From Flavobacteriaceae bacterium (GTDB lineage Bacteria; Bacteroidota; Bacteroidia; Flavobacteriales; Flavobacteriaceae): 64,000 nucleotides of DNA. Position 1 is the first letter of the stretch. Every line of letters starts with the position of its first letter. This document shows, in pieces, positions 26,094-33,991 of this stretch. The notes under the pieces are model-generated. The model saw only the letters and a list, made by a program, of their open reading frames with translations. It was not told the DNA's origin and made no database searches. Both the position numbers and the translations under genes were made by a program. The DNA is taken from NCBI GenBank assembly GCA_024638165.1, contig JAHEKV010000004.1:62001-126000 (forward strand), in the 5' to 3' direction.

Positions 26094-27084
26094 AATATTC
26101 GATGGAATATACAATAAGAAATCCGGTCACCATAAATACCATAGCAAGTATTGATTCTGAAGTTGACCAGTCAGGCCAATATCTAGAATAATTACTCACA
26201 ATTTTGTGACCACTGCTATCTACAAGGTACAGTCCAGTTTCAGAAAGTTTATATATCGCCTTCTTCCATGGCCAAACTACAGGTATTGAACCAATAATAA
26301 AGCCTAGAATAATTGAGGTGGTTAATTTGCGAAACTTCCTTAAAACATAAACGAGCAAATGAGAAAGAGACACTAGGCCGGTAATGGAACCAAGTGTAAA
26401 TACGGCTAACACTTTGAGAAGTCGAATGTTTGTAGGTTCTTGAAGCAATTGAAAATTTCCTTGGATCAGATAACCAAAACTTAGATAAAGCGCATTCACT
26501 GAATCCACTAATAATAACACGTAGTTTCCTAGTAGAATGAGAAGAAATGATCCCGAAAGCCCGGGTAGAGTCATGCCAGTGACACTAATCATACCACATA
26601 GGAAAACATAAAGCAAATGGTCATTGGGTGCGATTGGAGGGATAAAGGCTAGCATAACACCAACGACTCCACCTGAGCCTATTCCCCAAAGAATTTCAGT
26701 TGACCAATGAGTGAACTGTTTTACAATAAAATATACAGACCCTAAAATCATTCCGAAAAAACAAGACCAAACCCATATTTCGTAATGAGTAATCAAGTAA
26801 TCTAGTACCTGTGCAACACTGAAATAACTGATTAACATCCCCAGTATTAATAAACTGAGGAACCCACCATTAACGTGTTGAAAGAAATTTTTGAAGTCTC
26901 CTTTAAACACTTGGGAAGCCGCCTTGCCATTAAATTGCTTCAGGGAATAGATAAATTCTTCGTAAAACCCACCTACATAAGCAATAATTCCTCCAGAAAC
27001 ACCGGGTACTTTGTTCGCTGCACCCATTAGCATTCCTTTGAAGACCAGTGCGATAAGATCAAATAAGGAACGTTGTTTCTTCAA
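26071..27084 (-). CDS. DUF368 membrane protein (PopT-like undecaprenyl phosphate transporter), copy 1
   Basis: A 337-residue polytopic membrane protein. DUF368 proteins have been identified as transporters that return undecaprenyl phosphate to the cytoplasmic face. The two pseudo-symmetric signatures are seen: NKVPGVSGGIIAYV near residue 25 and LPGLSGSFLLILLGNY near 170, plus GSIPVVWPWK near the C-terminus. It is a diverged paralogue of the next gene, from which it is separated by 19 bases. It overlaps aroE. The longer loops compared with copy 2 are in the central part (DSVNALYLSFGYLIQGN). Confidence 0.86.
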   Translation of the reverse strand: MKKQRSLFDLIALVFKGMLMGAANKVPGVSGGIIAYVGGFYEEFIYSLKQFNGKAASQVFKGDFKNFFQHVNGGFLSLLILGMLISYFSVAQVLDYLITHYEIWVWSCFFGMILGSVYFIVKQFTHWSTEILWGIGSGGVVGVMLAFIPPIAPNDHLLYVFLCGMISVTGMTLPGLSGSFLLILLGNYVLLLVDSVNALYLSFGYLIQGNFQLLQEPTNIRLLKVLAVFTLGSITGLVSLSHLLVYVLRKFRKLTTSIILGFIIGSIPVVWPWKKAIYKLSETGLYLVDSSGHKIVSNYSRYWPDWSTSESILAMVFMVTGFLIVYSIEYYGRYRST

Positions 27085-27103
27085 AACAGTATGGTTTTAC
27101 AAT

Positions 27104-27985
27104 CTAGTTTGTGTTCCCCAACTTTGAAGCTTTTTCTAATCCTATGATCAAGAATAGACCTAATAGCGACAGTAATAGGGCTATTAGTAGTTGATCACTT
27201 TCTAAACCCAAACTGGGTAGGTATAAACTGCCACTGAAAACATCTTTCCATGGCCAGACCGCAGGGATAGACCCTGCTATAAAACCGGTCATTAATGCTA
27301 GTGTTGTGTTAGGGTGCCTATGAAAGAACCATTTTAGAATTCGGGCGAATGAAAGTAATCCGATAATTGCTCCGACACCAACCACAGCAATAGTCTTAAG
27401 ATCTCTTTGATGAACGGCTTTAAGAATAGGTTCATAACTTCCTAATATCACTAGTATGAATGATCCAGAAATACCGGGTAAAATCATCGCGCAAATGGCA
27501 AGTGCACCTGAAAGAAAAAGGTAGGGAAGTGTTGAAGTATCTTCTCCTACAGGTAAAAATCCAACACCTGCAGCTAGTAACATACCTATTATAGCGGCAA
27601 TGATAACTAAAGTTCGTTGCCCATTTATCTGCTTGGCCATGAGTAGAATACTGCCTAAGATCAGCCCAAGAAAGAAACTCCAGATCAAAACAGGATGAAA
27701 TTCTAATAGGTAGCTAATTCCCTTAGCTAAGGTTAAAACACTTGCGAAAATTCCTGCAAATAGGGTAACTAGAAATTTCAGATGAATTTTTTCGGCAACA
27801 AAGGCGAACCCCTTATTGGATAGCTCGCTAAGGAGGCTAGGTTTAATATTGCTAATGGCGTCTAGAAGTTTCGGATAGATGCCACTAATAAGAGCTATTG
27901 TTCCACCGGATACCCCAGGTACAACATCGGCAGCACCCATAGCCATGCCTTTCAAAAAGAGTGCAAGTGATTTTTTTAAATTCAT
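27104..27985 (-). CDS. DUF368 membrane protein (PopT-like undecaprenyl phosphate transporter), copy 2
   Basis: A 293-residue paralogue of the previous gene and closer to the standard DUF368 form: ADVVPGVSGGTIALISGIYP at the N-terminus, LPGISGSFILVILGSYEP in the second half and SIPAVWPWKDVF. The established role of the family is translocation of undecaprenyl phosphate, the carrier for peptidoglycan and O-antigen. It follows the TPR gene by a 28-base gap on the same strand. Having two adjacent copies raises the question of different lipid cargo or of a paired complex. Confidence 0.88.
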   Translation of the reverse strand: MNLKKSLALFLKGMAMGAADVVPGVSGGTIALISGIYPKLLDAISNIKPSLLSELSNKGFAFVAEKIHLKFLVTLFAGIFASVLTLAKGISYLLEFHPVLIWSFFLGLILGSILLMAKQINGQRTLVIIAAIIGMLLAAGVGFLPVGEDTSTLPYLFLSGALAICAMILPGISGSFILVILGSYEPILKAVHQRDLKTIAVVGVGAIIGLLSFARILKWFFHRHPNTTLALMTGFIAGSIPAVWPWKDVFSGSLYLPSLGLESDQLLIALLLSLLGLFLIIGLEKASKLGNTN

Positions 27986-28013
27986 AAGCGTATGCTTTGT
28001 GAACTGAGGTGTT

Positions 28014-29414
28014 TTAAGCAGAGCCAGAGGGCTTTTTCTTTTCTAAATAGGACTTCAACCAGTCAAGTTCACTCATTTCTTCAAAGTAGAAATAAAAATA
28101 ATCGGCAGCGGATGAGTCTAAGCGCATCGCTTGACAAAGTGTATTTTGTGCTTCATCTCTTTCATCTAAAAGTGCATGAATACCTGATTTAATAAATAGC
28201 AGTGCTGCTTCTTCAGGATGATGCTCTAAGGCTTCTAAAAGACATTCAATGGCTCTTGAATAATCTTTTTGTTCGAGTTGAATACTGATCCATTTAAGGT
28301 AACTGTTGAATTCGAAGTTGCCTAATTCGATGCTCTGTTCAAAAGCATAATCAGCTTTCTCGATTTCTCCTAAACTGTGGTAAATGTGTGCTGCTCTTCT
28401 CCAATAAAGGGCATTTTCGCCATCGATATTAAGCGCTTTGTTGATATGTTCCTGCGCCTTTAGAAGGTCTCCACTAACAAAATAGTATTTAGTGAGGGCA
28501 AGCCAGCCTTTATCCAATAATGGATCTAAATGTACCGTTTTATAAAAGTATTGTTCTGCCAGTGAGTGATTGCCTAACTTTTGATGACAATATCCGATTC
28601 TTAAATAGGCTTGAGGAGTAGGAGCATCCCATTCGAAACAGAACTCATAATTTTCAATAGCCTCATTGTATCTGCCAAGTTTTTCAAGAATATAACCCTT
28701 TTCGTAATAAGCCCCACTAAATCGATCATCGGATATAATGGCGAAGTCAAAAGCGGCTAGAGCTTCTTGAAATTTCTCTAATGCGACATACATCTTACCT
28801 AATTGATGCCAAGCAACCTCGCTATAAGGATTTTGCTCCAAATAAGTATTCAAGTAACTAATGGCCTCCTCGTAACCCTCGGTAAATTCATAACAGTAAA
28901 CGAGATTGTACATCGAGGCGTAATCGGTTGAATCCAAAGCTAAGCAGGTAGCAAAGTGAGGAATGGCTTCTTCAAAAGCGTCTAAGTATAGATATTCTAG
29001 ACCTAATAAAGAATGCACATCAAATGACTCTGGACAGAACTCGAGGGCCTTGTTTAGAATGTCTATGGCGCCTTTATGATCGTCGCTTTTCGATAAGATG
29101 TTGGCTTTTTGAATGAACAATTCTTCATTCATAGGATCGAAGATTTCTATTTCTTCGATGAGTATTCTTGCTTGATCTAATTTATCCTCTGAGACTAGAA
29201 TCTCTATTTCTAAAAATTTTAGTTCAATTGCCTGTGGGTGCTGCGCTTTTCCCATTTCTAAAGCACGCTTTGCCAGGAGGGTCTTGCCTTCGCCTAAATA
29301 GTGATGAATGATTTCTTCAAAGTCTTCAGAATCAAAGAAATAAACGTCATCCGTTTGAAGCATAGATTCGAACTTTCGTATGGCTTGTTCAGGATGTTCG
29401 TTAGGGTTGCCCAT
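28014..29414 (-). CDS. tetratricopeptide repeat protein
   Basis: A 466-residue soluble protein made of about a dozen TPR units, with typical pairs such as YNLVYCYEFTEGYEEAISYL, AWHQLGKMYVALEKFQEAL and AYYEKGYILEKLGRYNEAI. No signal peptide and no catalytic domain are visible. TPR proteins act as protein-binding scaffolds. A near-identical architecture is common in Flavobacteriia just upstream of DUF368 genes, but no role is known. It probably heads the transcript that continues into the DUF368 pair and aroE. Confidence 0.85.
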   Translation of the reverse strand: MGNPNEHPEQAIRKFESMLQTDDVYFFDSEDFEEIIHHYLGEGKTLLAKRALEMGKAQHPQAIELKFLEIEILVSEDKLDQARILIEEIEIFDPMNEELFIQKANILSKSDDHKGAIDILNKALEFCPESFDVHSLLGLEYLYLDAFEEAIPHFATCLALDSTDYASMYNLVYCYEFTEGYEEAISYLNTYLEQNPYSEVAWHQLGKMYVALEKFQEALAAFDFAIISDDRFSGAYYEKGYILEKLGRYNEAIENYEFCFEWDAPTPQAYLRIGYCHQKLGNHSLAEQYFYKTVHLDPLLDKGWLALTKYYFVSGDLLKAQEHINKALNIDGENALYWRRAAHIYHSLGEIEKADYAFEQSIELGNFEFNSYLKWISIQLEQKDYSRAIECLLEALEHHPEEAALLFIKSGIHALLDERDEAQNTLCQAMRLDSSAADYFYFYFEEMSELDWLKSYLEKKKPSGSA

Positions 29415-29494
29415 AATAGCTTATTGGTATTTTAAATTTACCTATACCACATGGGGGCGGGGTCAGAAAACCGATTGAATTATCAACACTTTAG

Positions 29495-30682
29495 TTAACA
29501 AGAGTAGCGATCAAGTACTGATAAGATGATAGCACACCCTTTTTTCAATTCTTTCGCTGATATACTCAATGGTGGGGTGATACGAACCGCTCTTTTCTCG
29601 TATAAAAGCCAAAAGAGAATGACTCCTTCTTTCATTCCCTCAATGACTAAGTGATTGGCGATTTCAGAATCTTTGAGAATCAGGGCTAGCATAAGACCCT
29701 TACCGCGAATTTCTTTGATAAGCGGATGTTTTAAAGAGGCTCTAATTAGAGCTTCATGTTGAATGGCTTTGCTTTGATATTTATTGGCTTCGATTTCTTC
29801 TAATGTAGCCAGTGCTGCAGCCGCGATTACAGGATTCCCACCGAAGGTAGTAATGTGGCCTAGGCGTGGCTTATAGCCCAATAAGCTCATATTTTCCTTG
29901 CTACTAACGAATGCCCCGATGGGCAGACCACCAGCCATTCCTTTCCCAATCACTAAGATGTCGGGGGTGATTCCATAGTGGCGATAAGCGAAAAGTTCTC
30001 CTGTACGGCCAAAACCTGGTTGAATTTCATCAAGAATCAAAAGGGCTCCCACCTCTTCACAGCGAGCTTTGACCTTTTTTAAGTATCCATTTTTCGGTTC
30101 AATAAAACCAGCTCCACCTTGAATAGTTTCTAGAATTACAGCAGCCGTTTCAGAAGTGATGTGTTCTAATTCTCTATCCTCATTGAAAGTGATATGACTT
30201 ATACCGGGTAATAGAGGTCTAAATGGGTTAATGCGTTCCTTGTAATCCATCAAGCTAAGGCTTCCGTAGGTATTGCCATGATAAGCTTGCTTAGCGGCGA
30301 TAATTTGCGATCTCCCGGTCACCGCTTTAGCGAGTTTCAGGGCACCTTCTACCGCTTCTGTTCCTGAATTTACTAGATATACATTCGATAATTCAGGTTC
30401 TAAAGAATCGGTTAATTTCTTCGCGTAACTTAGAACGACTTCTTGAATAAATTCTCCGTAGACCATCACGTGACTATGCTTTCGCATTTGTCGATTAACG
30501 GCTCTTCGAACTCTCGAATTAGCATGACCTACACTTACAGCAGACACGCCCGCTACTAAATCTAAGTAGCGTTTCCCATTAATGTCGTAGAGACAACTAC
30601 CTCGGGCCTTTTTAATTTCTAATCCAAGGGGGTGTTCGGTTGTGGGAGCTAGTAAAGATTTAAACTGTTCTAAACGACTCAT
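29495..30682 (-). CDS. class III PLP-dependent aminotransferase (acetylornithine/4-aminobutyrate aminotransferase-like)
   Basis: A 395-residue fold-type I aminotransferase. Visible landmarks are VNSGTEAVEGALKLAKAVTG, AYHGNTYGSLS, the cofactor acid LLILDEIQPGFGRTGELFA, the PLP lysine in VIGKGMAGGLPIGAF and TTFGGNPVIAAAALATLEEI. Substrate range in class III enzymes cannot be told from sequence; candidates are acetylornithine, ornithine or other omega-amino acids. No arginine-biosynthesis genes are nearby. It overlaps the OstA-like gene by four bases, so it is part of the purA-OstA-aminotransferase transcript. Confidence 0.88.
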   Translation of the reverse strand: MSRLEQFKSLLAPTTEHPLGLEIKKARGSCLYDINGKRYLDLVAGVSAVSVGHANSRVRRAVNRQMRKHSHVMVYGEFIQEVVLSYAKKLTDSLEPELSNVYLVNSGTEAVEGALKLAKAVTGRSQIIAAKQAYHGNTYGSLSLMDYKERINPFRPLLPGISHITFNEDRELEHITSETAAVILETIQGGAGFIEPKNGYLKKVKARCEEVGALLILDEIQPGFGRTGELFAYRHYGITPDILVIGKGMAGGLPIGAFVSSKENMSLLGYKPRLGHITTFGGNPVIAAAALATLEEIEANKYQSKAIQHEALIRASLKHPLIKEIRGKGLMLALILKDSEIANHLVIEGMKEGVILFWLLYEKRAVRITPPLSISAKELKKGCAIILSVLDRYSC

Positions 30683-32217
30683 TTCTTTAAACCTTTAATT
30701 TTTTCAATAAAAGATTCTAAATCCCGAGTTCGTTCTTCGCCAAACCATTGAAACCCTTCAAGTAGCTTTTGATCTTCTGGGAAATCAGTATAGGGGTAAA
30801 GGGTTCCATTCGGATTTCGAAGAAAGGTAATCCTGCTGATTTCGCCTTCTTCAAAATTTAATCGAATCGCACTACAAGTGGTTTGATTGATTCCGATTAG
30901 GGCACCCTTGTCATCGTATAAGTAATAGATCACTTCGGCGTTTTTGTCGAGAAGTGCGCTTTCTAATCCGTTCGATAAGAATTTACCTTGTAGAGTAACT
31001 CCTTTGGCTTGGTTGTATCCTATTTGAGCGATTGTATCAAGGGTTGCAATAAAAGCGTTTTCTATCACATATAAGGAATCAAGAGCATTGGTTTCAGGAG
31101 TATTTGTAAAGTAGATGTAGTTGCCTGTAAGTTGACTTTCGCCACTCCAAATAATGGGATTTCCGATAAGCTCGGTAATACCTTTTTCATTGGTTACTAC
31201 GATACTGTCGCTCTTTCCACTAAAGTCTGTCTTAAAAAATCTAGCATTTGGGTAAGCAAAAAGATCTCTTTTCTTATCGGGTCCTGTAACAAAAAGATAA
31301 GAGGCGTGAACGTATAGAGAATCGCTTTCCACTCTTTTTGCGATGATTGCCTCGCCTGTAGCTACTAACGAATCTTTTGCTTTAAATATTTCAGCGAATT
31401 CAGCCGATAATCGACTCTCATTAATGGAGTCTAAAACTTTTACTTGGCCACTTGCTGCAGCATAATTTTCTAATTGATTGAAATAGATGGAGTCTCCAAA
31501 GAGCTTTCTTAAATCATAGTTGATTTTGGTGTTTGTTTTTCCATAACCCCTTTCCTTTTTGGTGTCATAGCTTCCTTGCTCAAAATAAAAGGTGTAGTCT
31601 TCTCCAGTAATAGTAGTAGGACCAAAAAAATCTGCAACTTCGTCTTCGGTATGATAGTCAAGACGATCAGAAATTAGATTGAATTTCTCGTTTTCTAGGG
31701 TGACCGACTCTTCGAAACGGTATAGTGATTGTTCGATTAGGTATCTTCCTTTATTACTCTTCAAGGTGTTTTCCTCATCAATGAGCGTACCGAACGATGG
31801 GTAGTAAGCCTCTTGATTCTTACGATCAAAATAGAGTGTTTCTGTGGTAAGGGTAGAGGTAGGGCTGGTTAAACGAACTTCTTGTCTAGCTTCAGCAAGC
31901 CTGGTTATTCCGCTGTATATCAATTCTTTAGAATTTAATATCAGCGTGTCTCCTTGATTGAATATGATATTCCCATACGCTTCGAGGCGATTCTCATCCG
32001 CGTATAAGTAGGCGATATCACAATCTAGTAAGGCTCCTTTGTGTTTGAATCGAACAGGCCCTGATTCATCTCTTTCAAAAATGGATGCTCCCGGATATTT
32101 ATCCTCTGATTTAGAGAAGTATCCTCCATAGAGTACCTCTATTTTTGCAGTTTCTTCAGATTGAGCAACCGCAAAGTGACAAACAAGCGCTAGGCCGAGT
32201 GCCACTAACCTTTTCAT
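30679..32217 (-). CDS. OstA/LptA-like exported protein
   Basis: A 512-residue protein with a signal peptide (ending HFAVAQ) and a long beta-helical body of the OstA/LptA type: repeated short strands with patterns such as YGNIIFNQGDTLILNSKEL, RYRFEESVTLENEKFNLI and GFAEIF. OstA-like proteins form the periplasmic bridge or outer-membrane part of LPS export (LptA, LptD N-terminal domain). The repeated jelly-roll body is much longer than classical LptA (about 170 residues), which is usual for Bacteroidota. LptB is encoded elsewhere in the window at 12514-13269. Confidence 0.8.
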   Translation of the reverse strand: MKRLVALGLALVCHFAVAQSEETAKIEVLYGGYFSKSEDKYPGASIFERDESGPVRFKHKGALLDCDIAYLYADENRLEAYGNIIFNQGDTLILNSKELIYSGITRLAEARQEVRLTSPTSTLTTETLYFDRKNQEAYYPSFGTLIDEENTLKSNKGRYLIEQSLYRFEESVTLENEKFNLISDRLDYHTEDEVADFFGPTTITGEDYTFYFEQGSYDTKKERGYGKTNTKINYDLRKLFGDSIYFNQLENYAAASGQVKVLDSINESRLSAEFAEIFKAKDSLVATGEAIIAKRVESDSLYVHASYLFVTGPDKKRDLFAYPNARFFKTDFSGKSDSIVVTNEKGITELIGNPIIWSGESQLTGNYIYFTNTPETNALDSLYVIENAFIATLDTIAQIGYNQAKGVTLQGKFLSNGLESALLDKNAEVIYYLYDDKGALIGINQTTCSAIRLNFEEGEISRITFLRNPNGTLYPYTDFPEDQKLLEGFQWFGEERTRDLESFIEKIKGLKK

Positions 32218-33488
32218 GCTTTTCTAAATAAAGTCTGAGTTCGGTCTGGTCCTACTGAAACCACTGTAATAGGTACTTCAAGATGCTTCTCAAGGTATTC
32301 GATGTAATGGTTGAGCGCATTTGGAAGTTCATTCGTACTTTTTATACCTGTTAAGTCCTCTTGCCATCCTTCTAAGGTTTCATAAATTGGCTTGACGTAT
32401 TTCGCATCAATATCGAAGGGGAGATGCGCTATTTTTTCTCCATTGTATTCGTAATGGGTGCAAACTTTGATTTGCTCAAATCCGCTCAATACATCGGCTT
32501 TCATCATATTTAGTTCAGTCACTCCATTAATGGTTATGGCGTATTTTAAAGCAACTAAGTCGATCCATCCGCATCTTCTAGCTCTTCCTGTAGTCGCTCC
32601 GAATTCGTTACCAACTCGGCCAAGGGTTTCACCATCATTGTCAAATAATTCAGTTGGAAACGGACCACTACCTACACGTGTGGCATAGGCCTTGAAAATA
32701 CCGATTACATTTTCGATTTTATTGGGTGCAATACCAAGACCAGTACATGCTCCAGCGGCTGTTGTATTCGAGGAGGTTACAAATGGATAAGTACCAAAAT
32801 CGATATCTAAAAGAGATCCTTGGGCACCTTCTGCTAAGATTTTCTTTCCTTGTTTTTGCGCTTCTGCGAAGTATTGCTCGCTGTCGATTAGTGGCAATGA
32901 AGTGAGTACTTCAACCGCCGCAAAGAATTCCTTCTCCAGCGAGTCTAAATCAAAGTCTAGGGCTACATGGTAATTCTCAATCATTTGAAGATGCTTGTCA
33001 GCTAGTTGACGATAGCGATCTTTCCAGTCAGAAAATTCTAAATCTCCAACTCTGATACCATTACGACCTGTTTTATCCATGTAAGTTGGGCCAATTCCTT
33101 TCAGTGTTGATCCAATTTTCTTGCTTCCTTTGGCGGCCTCTGAAGCGGCGTCTAATAGTCTATGGGTCGGCAGAATTAAATGTGCCTTTCTCGATATAAG
33201 AAGCTTATCGGCTAGATTCATGCCATAAGGAGCAAGCTTCTCTAACTCTTTGGCAAAAATTACCGGATCGATAACTACACCATTACCCACTACATTTTTT
33301 GCATTTTCATGGAAGATTCCTGAAGGGATAGTGTGCAGTACGTGCTTGTTTCCGTCAAATTCTAAAGTATGGCCGGCATTCGGCCCTCCTTGAAATCTTG
33401 CGATGATGTCGTAATTCGACGTTAATACGTCAACAATCTTTCCTTTTCCCTCGTCTCCCCACTGAAGGCCGAGTAATAAATCTACCAT
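32214..33488 (-). CDS. purA: adenylosuccinate synthase
   Basis: Catalyses the GTP-dependent joining of IMP and aspartate in AMP synthesis. Signature GLQWGDEGKGKIVD sits at the N-terminus with the catalytic Asp, followed by FQGGPNAGHTLEFDG, IGSTLKGIGPTYMDKTGR and AEGAQGSLLDIDFGTYPFVTSSN. I take the Met at 33488 (MVDLLLGLQWGDEGKG), giving 424 residues, the usual length; the track start at 33530 would run over the Fur-like gene. The operon goes from the Fur-like gene into purA and the OstA-like gene. Confidence 0.97.
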   Translation of the reverse strand: MVDLLLGLQWGDEGKGKIVDVLTSNYDIIARFQGGPNAGHTLEFDGNKHVLHTIPSGIFHENAKNVVGNGVVIDPVIFAKELEKLAPYGMNLADKLLISRKAHLILPTHRLLDAASEAAKGSKKIGSTLKGIGPTYMDKTGRNGIRVGDLEFSDWKDRYRQLADKHLQMIENYHVALDFDLDSLEKEFFAAVEVLTSLPLIDSEQYFAEAQKQGKKILAEGAQGSLLDIDFGTYPFVTSSNTTAAGACTGLGIAPNKIENVIGIFKAYATRVGSGPFPTELFDNDGETLGRVGNEFGATTGRARRCGWIDLVALKYAITINGVTELNMMKADVLSGFEQIKVCTHYEYNGEKIAHLPFDIDAKYVKPIYETLEGWQEDLTGIKSTNELPNALNHYIEYLEKHLEVPITVVSVGPDRTQTLFRKA

Positions 33489-33498
33489 AGTTGCTCGA

Positions 33499-33948
33499 TT
33501 ATTCTTTTGATGATGATTTTCGCTCACCATAAAAGTACAGTGAGTGATTATTGATTTTGATATCGAAGACTTCTTCGATGGTTTGCTTTATAGATTGAAT
33601 TCTCGGATCACAAAATTCCATTACCTCACCTGTATCTGTTAAGATCACATGATCGTGCTGGCGATCGAAATACGATTTTTCGTATTGAGCCTGACCGGTT
33701 CCGAAAAGATGCTTTCGAACCAGTTTACATTCTAATAGTAATTCGATGGTGTTGTAAAGAGTTGCTCTTGAAACGCGATAGTTCTTTTGTTTCATTTTAA
33801 AGTAGAGCGACTCCACGTCGAAATGATCCTCACTATTGTAAATCTCATGGAGTATAGCGTAGCGCTCCGGTGTTTTCCGGTGACCATTTTCCTCCAAAAA
33901 ATTGGTGAAAACTTGCTTGACTATTTCTTGATTGCTGGATGAATCCAT
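33499..33948 (-). CDS. Fur family transcriptional regulator without the CxxC zinc site
   Basis: A 149-residue regulator with the Fur winged-helix N-domain ([21 protein letters not shown]) and the dimerisation domain ending in NHSLYFYGE. The metal-binding QHDHVIL is present, but the following segment reads [14 protein letters not shown]: the CxxC that binds structural zinc in classical Fur proteins is absent and no C-terminal cysteine pair exists. It may therefore sense metal differently from Fur or Zur. It directly precedes purA by ten bases. Targets are unknown. Confidence 0.88.
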   Translation of the reverse strand: MDSSSNQEIVKQVFTNFLEENGHRKTPERYAILHEIYNSEDHFDVESLYFKMKQKNYRVSRATLYNTIELLLECKLVRKHLFGTGQAQYEKSYFDRQHDHVILTDTGEVMEFCDPRIQSIKQTIEEVFDIKINNHSLYFYGERKSSSKE

Positions 33949-33991
33949 AAATTTTATCCGAGAATATCCAAAGTGCTAAAGTAGGTCAAAT

